A DNA stretch of 64,000 bases from Manihot esculenta (lineage: Eukaryota; Streptophyta; Magnoliopsida; Malpighiales; Euphorbiaceae): the NCBI RefSeq assembly GCF_001659605.2, contig NC_035174.2:27291027-27355026 (forward strand). Direction: 5' to 3'. The translations under genes and the position numbers were made by a program. Below are positions 35,221 to 47,967 of this stretch, piece after piece (the stretch's first letter is position 1; each line of letters opens with the position of its first letter). The notes under the pieces were generated by a model that was given only the letters and a program-made list of their open reading frames with translations, ran no database searches and was not told the origin of the DNA.

Positions 35221-35985
35221 GAGGTCTTTCAAATGTTTTAAAATATTTAAAAATTTTCAGTTTTTATTAATCTGATTTTTAATTTTTATTTAAAAAAAAT
35301 AAATATATAGTTTTTTAAAAAAAACAAAGAAAATATTTTTAAGTATTTTAAATAATTAAATTTATTTCAGTAATTTTTACTTTACTTCCTTTATATGTAG
35401 TTGGACGAAATAAACTATAATTATAATAATAATAATAATAATTAAAACACGTAAAATTATACATTTATTTTATTTTAATTAAATAACAATTATGATCTTA
35501 AACTAATTAGTATTTTTTACAATAGGTAAATAAATTATTTTCATAATGATAATTTGAATGTTTAGTTTTAAGAAAAACACTTCTTGGTATTGTTTTTATA
35601 GTTTCTTTCCTTTTTTTATTTTTGGCATTCTGTGCATCTTTCTATGAGTATAGAGGAATAATTGTGCTATACACTTTTTAATTTTATATTTTAATTATAA
35701 TTATTTTTTATATTTTAATTTCATTCACTTTTAAATAATATTAAATTCTTTTATTAATATAATTGTTATTCAGAATTTTTCATTAACATTTTATTTGCTT
35801 ATATGATAATAATTTAGTAACTCTATATGGTAATGGTTAATTTATCTATTTGCGAACTCACGTATCTAAAATACTTTTTAAAATTAAATATTTATATCAA
35901 AATTTAGATCAAATTTTGATATAAATATTTAATATAATAATTTTTAAATTTTTAATATTTAAAGAGTTTTACATGTCAGAAAAAA
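35221..35985. other. AT-rich intergenic DNA, nothing recognised
   Basis: Includes short AAT repeats near 35425. No coding trace. Confidence 0.5.
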
Positions 35986-35989
35986 TTTT

Positions 35990-36368
35990 ATTCATTTCGG
36001 TTCGATTTGGTTTTTAATTTCTAAAATTTCGGTTATTTTGGTTTGATTTGATTTTGATCAGAAAAATTAAAAAAATCGAACCGAACCGATTAGTCATAAT
36101 AATATATTATTTTTAATAATATAGAGAGATTAAATCATATTAAGGTTAAAATATTTCAATTAAATTTTAAAATATTAAAAATAAAGTATAAAAAATAAAA
36201 AAATTTATTAAAAATTCAAACCGAATTGAATCGAATCGAATCAGACCGATTCAGTTCGATTCGATTTTTGATCAAAATCAGTTTGATTTTTATAAATACT
36301 AAAATTTTAATTTTCAGTTTATTCAATTCGATTTGATTTTAAATCGAATCGACCGAATGTTCACCCTT
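35990..36368. mobile_element. MITE-like repeat rich in TCGGTTCGATT motifs
   Basis: Left TTTCGGTTCGATTTGG and the complement of the right end, AAGGGTGAACATTCGGTCG, with internal ATCGAACCGAACCGA and GAATCGAATCGAATC repeats. This pattern is typical of a common plant MITE with GGTTCGG-type arms. Ends are approximate and no target duplication was found. Confidence 0.5.
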
Positions 36369-39349
36369 ACTGCTAAGCTTATAATTTTGAAGTATGCAAG
36401 AAAATAAAATTTTTTAAACCCGAAGGTCAGATTTATAGACAATTCACTCAAATTTTGGATACTCAAAACTGTAATAGAGACCATCTTTTATGTTGCATTA
36501 TTTGATGCCCAACCATATTACAATTATAGATTTGCATAATAACTCACCATCCATCAGCATATCCTGAACCATTTACAGATTGTGGGATGTGAAATTAGTT
36601 TTTTATATGACCTTGGCTCTAGATTTTAAAACGAGTAAAAGATCCATTTTGTGGGTTCCTAATCACAAGAAGCTTTAAACTTGAGAGACTTGATGGAGAT
36701 GGAGTTATTGTAGACACACTTGCAATGTTAATGGGAAACAGGACCCCATTAAAAGTTCATGGAACTTTTTTTTTTTTTTTGAAATGTTCATCCCATGACT
36801 GTTGTTGATGGGATAAGAAGAGATGTCCATTTGAACACAGAGCTCTACAAACTCTCCATACAACAGTGACGGTGGATCTTCTTTTATGTTATTTTTATAT
36901 GTATACTCTGTATATTTCAAACTTTTGATAGAGTTAGATTTTATTTGACACTTATTAAAATGTTCTATGTTTATTTGAATAAAAAATTTAAAATAGACTT
37001 ATTTAGCCCTGGATATATAGCGCAGGAGTGGACTTAGATTTTTTATCAAAAAGATATTAATAATTTATATATAGAAATATAATACAATCATTAAAGTGCA
37101 GAAAATAATTTTTTTACTTTAAAAAAAGAGATTTATTTTTTAAAAAAATATTTTAATTTTGTTTTTTATAGTGAAAGTATAATTTTATACTCCAAACATA
37201 AAAAAAAATATATTTTTTAAATTCAAATATTATTTTATAAAATAAATGGAGTCTAAAATTAGTTTGAATTGAATCGAAACTTTTCATTGAATTTTGATTT
37301 GATTCTAGATTAAAGTTGGATTTTTTCACTTAGAACAAAATTGAAAAAATTTTGAATGTCAGATTTGATTCAACTAAATTAAGAATAAACTAAGGCTAAA
37401 GACAATTTAAACAACCCTTTAATTCTATTTAAATCCTAACACTTAAAATTAAAATTATTGATCTGATTTCATATTCAAGCTAAAATTGAACCACTTATTA
37501 TTGATTTTCAAGCTATAATTTGTTTTTAATTTATAATTCAGCAGAAAATAATAAAAATAAAATAAAATAAAAAAATAAAAATAATTTTCTTTGTAGGCAT
37601 AGTCTATTTATAATGAAAAAAAAGTCATTATAAAAATTTTTTGAATAATATAATCAAATATGCATAAAATCATAAAGATCAGATTTAATATTAAATTTAA
37701 ATATTAAATTTATAATAACAAAAAAATCTCATAAATAAAATTTTCATTGGTCATACAATTGTATAAGATGAGAAAATTATATTTAAAATTTAAAAATATT
37801 TTTAAATTATTATTGGTAAATTAAAATCTTTTAAAATATAAATTTACTTTTACAATAATTACAATGGATACAAATTAGGGTTGATTATGTTCCATTAAAG
37901 ATTTTGTTTGAACTTGCTAGCTTCTCCCCTGAACTATTTGCAGGTTGGGGATGGGAACTAATATTTTTGGCAAACTATATGGGCAAGCTATAATTTTATT
38001 AATAGGAAAAATCTTATTATATTCGGTTTAACATGAATTTAAATATAAAAAAAATAAATTTTATTTATTTTTTATAAAAAAATTCACTTATTTATATTAA
38101 ATTGAATGGAGAAAATTTTCTAATATTAATATGTGTATAGATCATTGTTCTTAAGCTTAATTTGTTATTTTGATGTGGAGAAATTCATTTATCATCATAT
38201 AAATATTGATTATTAACAATGGAATCATTCATAATGTTAACTTTTATGATTAGAATTAGATTAAAATTGATCAAATTCATGATTACTGATCATAATTAAA
38301 TCATTTCAAAAACTGAATAGAATTGATCCATTTAATTTTAGCTAAAACTGAAATTTTTCATTAAAAATAAAAATTTTTGAAATATAGGATCATTGGATTT
38401 GATTAAAATCAAATCAAATTGGATTTACTTTAAAACTTAAAATTAGAATTAAAATCAAATTGAAAACTTTGAGAATTTATATGGATCGAAACTGACCGTT
38501 TGATCAGACATGGTGAAAATCATATATGATTACTACTATTTTATTGGATATGCTAAATTTAATTACTAATGAAGTTTATGCAAACATGAATTTCGTTGGA
38601 TTGATTTTATGAACTTTTTTACATTTAATTTTTTTTATTTTAATTTTATGACATATAAAGATTTTTTTTTTCAATAATATTTATTTACATATTTTAAATT
38701 TCCTTATCATAGATTTTTGTTTGTGTGATATTGGTTGGTTAACTTGGATAAACCCTTCTACCAGTTAACAAGACAAAAAATCAAGGCAGAAGCTCATAAA
38801 ATAAAGTTTTAAAAAATAAAACTGCTAATAGTAATATACAGACTTGAATTCTATGGTTATTTTTATGATGAATTTGTTTTTTTGAAATATTCTCTCTAGA
38901 AATTGTTTATTTTCTTTGCTTAAAATTTTTAACATTTCTTTTCGTTCCATAAAGATATATAGTTTTATTTCACTTTTTTCATTCACTCCAAGTTATAGAA
39001 ACTTTTTTTTTTAAATAGTAGTTTATTTATTAATTTTTTAATATAATTTTATTTAATATGCATTGAAAATTGAAAAGTGAAATTTATTAGTTTTAATACT
39101 AATTTAATCACGAAATTTTTTTTTTAATTTTTAGTTAATCATTATTAACTGCTAATAACTACTAAAATAATTAATATTATTGAAAAGAATTGCTAATAGT
39201 TTACATGTTATTATTAGTTATACTTAATTACAAATATTACATAAAATTTCATACAAGTACTTTTAGATTCTGTTGTTAACTAATTCGATTCTGTTTTTAA
39301 AGCATGGCTTAAAAATTTTCATTTCAAAATAAAAAAGTAACTATAATAT
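36369..39349. other. AT-rich intergenic DNA with eroded repeats
   Basis: Long A/T-dominated stretch with scattered TTGAATTGAATCGAAAC-like pieces (37260-37400, 38270-38500) that may be older relatives of the neighbouring MITE. I see no gene. Confidence 0.45.
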
Positions 39350-39399
39350 TTTTTTTAAAAAAAATGATAAAAAAATCATTATCGGTCAAAGTCATTATA

Positions 39400-40562
39400 A
39401 ATTAAGAATAATATTGTCCATGTAGTAGGACTCACATAAGAATATGCCACTCTAACTAAACTATGAGCTAACATATTGGCTTGCCTATCTATCCAATGGG
39501 TAAAAAGATTATAACCTATGGTAAGCAAGTTTTACAATAAGATATTATAGAAATAGCGATAGGAAAGTCAAGAATGAAAGAATTCACTGCATTGACTACC
39601 ACCTAACAATCTACTTCAATAGTACCATTTGTAAAGACATGCAAGATTAAACCTGTCAAAGTTTCATGTAAAGCTAATGCCTCAGCAATAATCAGTGAAC
39701 AAATACCTTGGAAAACACTCGAAAAACTCAGCACCAAGATACCATCAGCATCTCTTACTACCACACCGTATGCACTTAATCTGTCTTCTTTATTCACCGA
39801 TATATCAACATTACACTTGAAACACCCAAAAAGCGATAGAGTCCATCTACAAAGTTGGGAAGCCTGAATAGGAGTCATATTTCCATCTACTCGACAAGAG
39901 CGTGCTGCCCATCCAATTATGAAAATAGTTATTAGTTAATAAGACACCTTTGAAATTATTTTATACAAACATTGCATAATGAAATAGGGCGAAAATCCTT
40001 AACAAAAGCAGGACGTTCACATTTTGGTAACATAATCATTATATCATTTAAAGCAGTAAAAAACTGACCTGTCAAGAGCCACTAGGAATATTGTACAAAA
40101 ACATCGGGACCCAAAAAAGACCAAAATTGGTGATAAAAGGCCGGGTTCAAACCATCAGGTTTTGGTGCTTTATCAGGATGCATCTGCTTGAGGGCCTGTG
40201 TAAACTCAATCAAGGAAAAAGGAGCCAACAAAGATGCATTATCCTCTCCCGATACACAAGTTTTAACCCAACGAACAACATGATCACAATCACTATTACT
40301 TGCAGAAAATGAATTCTGAAAATACGATACAACAAGAGAATTAATTTCATTTGGTTCAGAATGTTAGTTCCCTTACTGTCTTGCAAACTGGGTATGTCAT
40401 TTCTACGATATTGTACAATAGCATACAAATGAAAAAAATTTTGTGTTAGTATCACCTTCTTGCAACCACATTATTTGGATCGTTTCTTCCAGAAGATCTC
40501 TTCCTGCTTTAACACTTCATTTAATTCCTTTTGAATATTTGCTATTAATGGGCCAACAGTAT
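39400..40562 (-). pseudogene. LINE-C: RT N-terminal part and RNase H-like end, RT core deleted
   Basis: Minus-strand LINE. Right of centre are KQEEIFWKKRSK, RRNDIPSLQDSKGTNILNQM (40375-40510) and then ALKQMHPDKAPKPDGLNPAF with FRPISLCNV (about 39985-40200), the N-terminal RT blocks. The sequence then jumps straight to the RNase H-like domain (39603-39878: FKCNVDISVNKEDRLSAYGVVVRDADG, AEALALHETLTG, then EVDC) and its tail HWIDRQANMLAHSLVRVA near 39470. The catalytic RT palm with FADD is missing, so an internal deletion of roughly 2 kb is inferred. Confidence 0.78.
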
Positions 40563-41954
40563 TGACTGCGTGGTTGTCGAAACCGGTCAAAAATAACCTT
40601 TTTGGTTATCAACAATTTTACAACTGTAGATAGTGATAAAAGGATCGTATCTACAGGGAATTGATACTTATCTATTTTCCTTATCAAGACCAAGTAAATA
40701 AACTGAAAGTAAAATAAAGGGGGGTTATGAGATTGATGAATTAAACTAATACTGAAAGCAACAAAATAAAGCAAATAATTAAAGTAAATAAATTCAATAA
40801 TGAGAAAGGCTCTAGTTGAAGAATTGGATACACTTCAGTTGTTGGGATTGATCATTGACACAAAGATTTATTTATTTGATTGAATAAATTAGTTATAGAG
40901 GTGGAAGACGCTTCTCACCACCATATCCCTCCTTAAGTATAAATTAATTAAAGAATGTCCTCTAACTAATCACTAATCAACAAGTTGCCAAGGAACGTCC
41001 TTGGGCCTTTGGCATCTAACAACTGTCAATTGCATTAAGAAATAGAGAGACATAATTCTAGCTAACCAAACGCATGGTAATATTGCTAGATCATACAATT
41101 TCCTTAGTTTTTACACCAAGAGTTACTTGTGTTTGAATAATTCAAGCAATTACAGACTTAAAACTATCCAAACTAACAAATTATTACCTTGCAATCAAGA
41201 ATCAATTGGCCCTATTGATCTAAACCACAAAGCAACAATGGAATTAAGCATGAAATTGCATAAATATTGAAAAACAAAAGATAAACCATGTATGTTCAAA
41301 TCTCCCAACCCATAAAACAACTAAAGTTTCACCTAACCTTCAACTAGAAAAAAAGGTTTCAGCCACTCATGCATGAAACAAAACACAAAATAAAAGAAAG
41401 GAAGAAGGAGAGAGGTGGCCGGCGGCCTTGGCTTGGAGAAGGGTGGTGCACCGATTGTCAGAAGAGATGAGAAGAAGAGTGTGGCTTGCTTTGGAGAGGT
41501 ATTTGTAGGGGAGAGTGTTGCCCTAAGTTTCCTTGTGAGGTGGAGCCTTCTTTTGAATTTTAAATTTTGAATGTTTTGAATTTTAAATTTTGAATGTCCT
41601 CTTTTGAATTTTGAATTTTGAATGCTTGAGAGGCAAGTGCATCTTCTTGAGATTTGGCTTCTTGAATAAGCTAAATTTTGAATTTTGAATGTTCTTGAAG
41701 ATTTGAAATTTGAATTTCAAATTACTTGGCTGAATGTGCTTTCCTTATTTATCTCCTCTTTAGCTGCAACTTGGCTTGTGCAAACATGCTTGTTCTCTTT
41801 TATTCCATTTTAGGCAGTTTTAAGAGCATTTTCACCAAATTACCTCTTTACACCATTTTCTGCAAAATAAGATTAAAACCACAAAATTGGACAGAAAAAG
41901 TGTAAATTAACATTAATAACATCATAATAAAATGGTCTAAATTTGGACTGATCA
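40563..41954 (-). mobile_element. Solo LTR, family A copy 3 (diverged), TSD AGTAT
   Basis: 1392 bp, reverse orientation. The reverse complement starts TGATCAGTCCAAATTTAG and ends in a GGTTGTCGAAACC-type end, homologous to the solo LTRs at 2973 and 60959, including the conserved CCAAGGACGTTCCTTGG palindrome and CTGTAGATAC/GTATCTACAGG blocks. It is flanked by AGTAT (40558-40562 and 41955-41959). It splits LINE-C between endonuclease and RT. The TGATTTGCCCA array of the other copies is absent, and the middle has TTTTGAATTTT repeats (41550-41720) instead. Confidence 0.85.
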
Positions 41955-43600
41955 AGTATCATGCATGGAATGATGAAGATGCAGTAGTTGTCCTCTTAGT
42001 GCATATATTTGATACTTGAACTGACGAGAAACATCTTTACTCCATTATAAGATATCATACGTGCAGGACTAAATACGATCCAATAGAGGAGCGGTGCCAT
42101 TGGATAGCCAGCTTGACTGAACCACATCATTCAAATCAAGCTCTTGCAGCCAAACATTCTCAAACTTAAAACATTTATGAACAACAACAGGCACATGATC
42201 ATGAAATTGGAGAAGAAAGGGAGTGATCTAAAACACTACTACCCAGATTGTTCAACCCTGATAACGAAATAAATTCAACTAGCCATCAGTAACCATCGCA
42301 CGATCCAACCTTTCAAAAATAGCATGGTTAGTGCCACATCCACATTCCTGTGTGAAAGAAAACCCATATAAAGGCAAATCAGACAATTGACAATCCTCAA
42401 CTATACTCCAAAAACCATCTATTAACACCTGTGGTTGAGGATTTCTATCCAGGTTTTTCATCAGCATGAAAAATGTCATTGTAATCTCCAATACATAACC
42501 ATGAAAGAGAATACAAACGAGAGAGCATTCAAAGACGATTCTAAGATACTACACGTTGTGCATGAACTGAACAACTATAATAACCCATTAAATACAACTT
42601 TTTCCCATTGGACAATCAACTTGCAGGTCAATATGATATTGAGAAAACCCCATAACCATATCATTAATAGAACCATGCTAAAACATTGTTAGACTCCATT
42701 CTTACCAACATTGTCAATAGCAAGACAATTAGAAAAATCCAATCGAACCTTCAGCTCATTACTCTAGCGACCATGAACTAGCGTTTCAATTAAAAAAAGA
42801 AAATTCGACTTATTATTTTTAACATGCTCTGTTAGGGCCAACACTGCCCGAAGGTTGCCAAGCCCTCAACAGTTCCTTCATGGTTTTCAACAGGCCTGTT
42901 CAACAGGTCCCATCGTTAACTGATCATAAGGGGAAAAAAACTCCTCAGTAACAATTGCAAAAGCAGAAGGTTCATCCTGTACTACAGGTTCATATAATGA
43001 TTCTAAACCAATTAGAACACATTGTTGTCGCTTATTAGTGTCCAATAAATCCATAGCAGCATCTTTAAGAGAGTTTGAAACCATAGCAGTAATGATAGAT
43101 GGTGAAACAAGAGAACCATCAGGAAAATATAGCCCAAACACTGGTGGATGACGTGGCTCTTGCATGGATCTGCCATGCAACGTAGTAGTTATGGGCTTAA
43201 TAAGTAAAACATCATCTGCATGTAGAACTACACTCTCCTCCAAGAAACCACCACCATCATCAAAATGTAACCACTGACAACCACTGTCCATTATCAGTGA
43301 ATGAATGGTTGCATGCAACTAAGAACCCCATCCCAATTCTACCAGTGGAGAAGTGTGGAAAAGAATATCACAAAACTGATTGGAGTGGCCCAATCTGCCA
43401 TAGAGAAAACTGAAAAGTGGTGATCGATCCGGTCGGTGAGTTTTTTCCAACATTTTAGAGACAAATGTACATCTATCCGAACCCTTAGCCTCATATAAGA
43501 TGTCCAGTTAGATGCTGAAAAACTATGATTAAATAAAAGAAACTCACTAAAGGAATGAATCCAATTGTTTACCAATAGTATAAAAGAAAAGAATTAATAT
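41955..43600 (-). pseudogene. LINE-C 5' part: ORF1-like region and endonuclease
   Basis: Minus strand, right to left: an ORF1 nucleic-acid-binding trace (MRLRVRIDVHLSLKCWKKL, 43339-43575), a further ORF1 piece (42887-43318), an endonuclease (about 42190-42760) with PQVLIDGFWSIVEDCQLSDL, LYGFSFTQECGCGTNHAIFE and RLDRAMVTD, and the post-endonuclease linker FKFENVWLQELDLNDVVQ near 42130-42180. Stops break all parts. The layout is that of plant L1-type LINEs. Confidence 0.75.
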
Positions 43601-43927
43601 ATATGGGATCCTCTTTGAATTCAGTATGACATTTCACAAATGAAGCACTAAACTTTGACATCTCTCCTCTTTTTTTTTTTTTAAATCAAACAATTGAAAC
43701 GACTTTTTTTACTCTTCTTTTTTTTTATCTCTCACTTTTTTTTTAAATCTCACAGAACTAAAAAAAATATATTTCTTTATTTTTTTTCTTTTCTTTTAAG
43801 ATAAATTATAAGATAAACTGAAATAAAAAATTAATAAAATAGACTAAAAAATTTTAAAAAAAAAACTTACGAAACAAATAAATTTAGATAAATAGGAATT
43901 TATATATCACCGTACTCTGATACCAAC
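43601..43927. other. A/T homopolymer-rich stretch ending in a primer-site-like motif
   Basis: Runs of T and A fill 43670-43870. At 43915-43927 the complement reads GTTGGTATCAGAG, a tRNA-iMet primer-site match adjoining the LTR-like sequence that starts at 43928. So this is probably a remnant of retrotransposon internal sequence on the minus strand. Confidence 0.45.
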
Positions 43928-44623
43928 TGATGCAGAACCCAGGATCAACATGTGATCAAAAATCCCATCATACAACTTGACAAAGAACAAGACAAAGATA
44001 TCTTCCAGAATGTTACTTTACTACACCCCTAACCAACGAATGTGATTAGAAACATAGATAATGGAGCGAAGGTTGTTCTACCACACCCCTAACCAACTAA
44101 TGTGATTAGAAACATAAATAATGGAGCGAAAGTTGCTCTACTACACCTCTAACCAACTAATGTGATTAGAAACATAGATAATCAAGCGATTCCAGTTTCG
44201 AAAACACCACAACAAATTCTTGATAAGTTAACTAAGCATAGAGGAGATCCATATTAGAACGCTACAAGGTTAAACCTTGATAAGTTGCTAAATAATAAAG
44301 AATAATCAAAATATTATTCGTAACGTCATCTTTATTCATTGGCTTCTTGTGCTACTACTTTAAAGGTGTTTTTATAGCCTCCAAATTCTAATTCTATTGT
44401 AGAAAGGTGTAATTACAATATAAGAAGGGTATCTAATTAAATAGTCAAATTTAGATTACATTAAAAAATCATTTTCCTAAATTATCTTGGAGAAATCTCC
44501 TTCCTAAATGAGCTGCATGAATTTAGTTTCTAATATAGGCCAAATTAATTTAAAACAAAACGCACAAAATACTAAAATATCAAAATAACAAAATTGGCCT
44601 AAATGCAATTTGCCATACATGCA
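43928..44623 (-). mobile_element. LTR remnant of an unassigned retrotransposon
   Basis: On the minus strand a TATAAAAACACC promoter box lies near 44371-44377, and the sequence ends TTCTGCATCA one base before a TTGGTATCAGAG primer site, as an LTR would. Its 5' end is unclear; CATGCA at 44618-44623 would give a TG start. Polyprotein sequence is lacking. It contains three 60-bp tandem units. Confidence 0.5.
44009..44190. repeat. Tandem repeat, 3 x 60 bp
   Basis: Unit with CTACACCCCTAACCAAC, AATGTGATTAGAAACATA and ATAATGGAGCGAA; copies begin at 44021, 44081 and 44141 (exact period 60). They lie inside the LTR remnant, downstream of its TATA box on the minus strand. Confidence 0.85.
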
Positions 44624-44639
44624 TTATGCGATCTGAAAT

Positions 44640-45559
44640 TGTATTGAGTGTCCACATGTGTTAAAGATTGTGTTATTTATTTTCTTATTCTCTCATACTT
44701 CCCAAATATAGTTCTCATCTTGTAATACTTGAATTAAGCGATGGTAGCTTGATTTGTCATGATTTAGAGTTTTCCATTTTAAATTTTTGAAGTATTGTGC
44801 CATTTCCTTGCTTGTATCAAAGACTTCTCTGCCATATTAACAACAAACACAACCTCCTCATTTGCTACTTGAAATTTGTTCCCTACTACTAGTTTGATAG
44901 TCTAAAACTTTGTATCCAACTTATACGCTTCAATTTGTTTCCTTATCCTAGGACAAATAGTATCATTAACTTTATCAATATTTTGTAATTTGGTATACAT
45001 TCTCTCCATAAGGCTACTTGAAATTTGTTCCCTACTGCTAGTTTGATAGTCTAAAACTTTGTATCCAACTTATATGCTTCAATTTGTTTCTTTATCCTAG
45101 GACAAATAGTATCATTAACTTTATCAATATTTTGCAATTTGGTATACATTCTCTCCATAAGGCTACTTGAAATTTGTTCCCTACTGCTAGTTTGATAGTC
45201 TGAAACTTTGTATCCAACTTATATGCTTCAATTTGTTTCCTTATCCTAGGACAAATAGTATCATTAACTTTATCAATATTTTGCAATTTGGTATACATTT
45301 TCTCCATAAGGCTACTCCTAATTTCCTTCAACATAGAAATAACAAGCATGGTCCTTGCCTTGTATATGTAAGAATTAAAAGTCTCTGCATGGTTAGAGGT
45401 TATCACATCATACTTGAACCAATATTTAATGAAGGTTTTGCAAAAAAACCTTAGGGTCCTACTTCATAAAATCATCATAAGCCTTGGCATTTAATTCCTT
45501 TAGTACATTAATGTGTTTCCTAAAGGCAGCTTCATATGTAGAATAAGTAGCATTCTAAA
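44640..45559 (-). pseudogene. Mutator-like transposase pseudogene, C-terminal part
   Basis: Minus-strand trace of a MuDR-type transposase: NATYSTYEAAFRKHINVLKE near 45545-45480, then SNHAETFNSYIYKARTML and SLMEKMYTKLQN, ICPRIRKQIEAYK (45092-45406), then KFQVANEEVVFVVNMA (from an outer repeat copy). These match the region between catalytic core and SWIM finger in plant MULEs. It is broken by a 149-bp triplication and split from its N-terminal half by Gypsy-2. The C-terminal SWIM cysteines are not recognisable. Confidence 0.82.
44864..45310. repeat. Tandem triplication, 3 x 149 bp, within MULE transposase
   Basis: Copies begin GCTACTTGAAATTTG at 44864, 45013 and 45162, and the next GCTACT follows at 45311, giving an exact period of 149. 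The unit encodes the ICPRIRKQIEAYKLDTK segment. Since 149 is not a multiple of three, each added copy shifts the frame. Confidence 0.93.
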
Positions 45560-47950
45560 TGTAATATCCGGCTAGACTCCGATATCGGAATTCCTACCGT
45601 CCGGTGGAATCTCAGGTGTCGGAGACCTCTAGAAGGGGTAAAACCATGTTTTTATAAAATATTTTAATGTGTTTTATGTTTTTAATCAAGAAAGAAAAGA
45701 GTTTTTGCATGAAAATAGCCTTGGAGGAAAACTCAGGTTCGACCGCCGAACCTCAAGTTCGGCCGCCGAACATGCATGCCTTCGAGAGCGCTTTTAGGCC
45801 CCCGAAAGCATAAGTGAGGGAAGTCCAGGTTCGGCCGCCGAACCTTATGTTCGGCCGCCGAACCTTATGTTCGGCCGCCGAACCTTATGTTCGGCCGCCG
45901 AACCTTATGTTCGGCCGCCAAACCTTATGTTCAGCCGCCGAACATAGCATGCATGCGGAGGCACGTTCGGCTCCCGAATGTGGCCTGACCAGCCACCTAT
46001 AAAAGGGGTCCCTTAGCCGAAAACGGGCGAGCTTTTCCCCCATTTTCGGCCAAGGTGAGCTCTCCGCCGCCCCTCACCGATCTTGAGTTTCTTTCTTCAA
46101 ATCTTTCACGATTTTCACTAGTTTTCACTTCGTTTTGAAGATTTTTGAGCAAAAGAACAAGTTTTTGAGCTTGGAGACCCAAGGAGCTAAATCTCTCCCA
46201 ACTCCAAGTTAGATCGCCTCTACTTTCGATCTTCAAGAGGTAAGAGTCGATCTCTAGCTTTTGATGTGTTTTAAACAAGTTTTATACAAGTATATGGAGT
46301 AGAAATGCATGTTTAGGTTGTTTTGAGTTTATGGGTTTAATGTGTGTTCATGAGTAATGTGGGTATGTTTGATGTGTTGAAGTTGGGGTTTAGGCTAGTT
46401 TGAGACCCCTATGAACTTGTATGCTTGATTGTGTATGATTGGGAGTGTTGTAGAATAGGTTTATGCATGTTTGAAAGGTTTGGGAGGCGTTTGTGCATGT
46501 TGGAGCTGAGTTTCTGCCACTTTGGAGAAACTCAGGTTCGGCCGCCGAAGGAACTTTCGGCCGCCGAACCCGCTTGTGGAGGCAGCCTTCGGCTGCCAAA
46601 GCCTGCCCCCGAAAGAGGACTTTCGTCTCTAGAGGGCAGTTTCGGCCGCCGAAAGTGCCGCCGAACATGCATGAGTTTCGTCTCTGTCTGGGAGTTTCGG
46701 CCGCCGAAGGTGCCGCCGAACCTGCCTGACTTTCGGCTCTGGAGGGACTTTCGGCCGCCGAACCTGCCGCCGAAAGTGCCCTGTCCAGCCTTCCTTTGCA
46801 TGTTTTTCTATGATTGTTTCATGATGTTCTAGGGGGTTTTTGGGGAATAGTTTAGAGTTATGTTCATGTATGTTTGGTCCCTCATTTGAGTCCACCTGTG
46901 TAGGTTCGGACCCGAGGAACCGAGGACCCCAGCAGTGAGTCAGCTGCTCCAGTGTCTGGTCAGAGCTATCCAGAGGTGAGTGGAATAACTCATTACATTT
47001 TAAAGCAAATAATGGACATTTAGCATGATTCACGCATCATTAATGCCATGAGATATACTAGGTTGTTTGCATTAGAATTCATGAATATGTTGCATTGCAT
47101 ATTTTGTTGTTGATGTGGATGAACGTTGGATGATCCATAGCCCTCGACCTATGATGTGACGATATGATATGTACGGTATGGAATGAAAGACCAGTGGGAC
47201 CCATTCTACGTTCGCTGGCACTATGTAAGAGAAAGACCAGGACCCATTCTACGTTCTGGCACATTGGAATGTTATGTTATGCTATGTAAGGGAAAGACCA
47301 GGACCCATTCTACGTTCTAGCACTATTGGATATGTAGAGGGCTACTAGTGACAAGTTCATCCTTGATGTGTTATGTTTGTGATGTGATGAATTCCATGAA
47401 AGCATGAAATGTTAATATAATGTTTTTATTATTCTGCTCACTGGGCTCTAGTAGCTCACCCCTCTCCCTAATCCCCCAGGTTTGCAGGTACGGGCTAGGC
47501 AGAGAAGTCGAGATGAATGAAGTCATGTGTATGTAATAGATAGAATGTGGACATGATAAATTGTAAAATGATATATTGTTATGTCATGTAAACGTTGATT
47601 TTGAGATTGAGGTTTAGAAGTTGTGCTTGATCGAGTTTGTATAGAAATCCCTTTTGTAAACATGATCTATGTTTTATGATGTTATGTTCCACCAAGCTTG
47701 TGTATGATGAGATGCCCCATTGGAGCATTTGATGAGAGCTCCAGTGTGGGGTTTATGTTTATGTATATGTTTATGGGCATGCACAGGTTGAGCTTGGTAA
47801 AAGAAAAGTTCAAAATTTTATGTATGTTGTTGATCATGTATGGAATTAAGCAGGTTTACAGGTTGTATGTCAGGCTTGCTACGGTTCCCGGCGGCCTTAA
47901 GCCGACCTGGATCCTAGCACCAGTAGCGGTCCGGTTTTAGGGTCGTTACA
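45560..47950 (+). repeat. Gypsy-2 5' LTR
   Basis: Starts TGTAATATCCGG and ends GGGTCGTTACA. TATAAAA is at 45998-46004. It carries an expanded 20-bp array at 45829-45950 and a second group of GGCCGCC palindromes at 46530-46780. Confidence 0.95.
45829..45950. repeat. 20-bp tandem array of CCTTATGTTCGGCCGCCGAA
   Basis: Five CCTTATGTTCGGCCGCCGAA-type units follow an initial palindrome; the last two have single changes (GCCAAA, TTCAGCC). The 3' LTR has only one such unit at about 55760-55780. It lies about 50-170 bp before the TATA box. Confidence 0.92.
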
Positions 47951-47953
47951 GAA

Positions 47954-47967
47954 TGGTATCAGAGCCC
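47954..47967 (+). other. Gypsy-2 primer binding site (tRNA-iMet)
   Basis: TGGTATCAGAGCCC three bases after the 5' LTR, as in Gypsy-1. The solo LTR inserted about 65 bp downstream leaves it intact. Confidence 0.9.
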
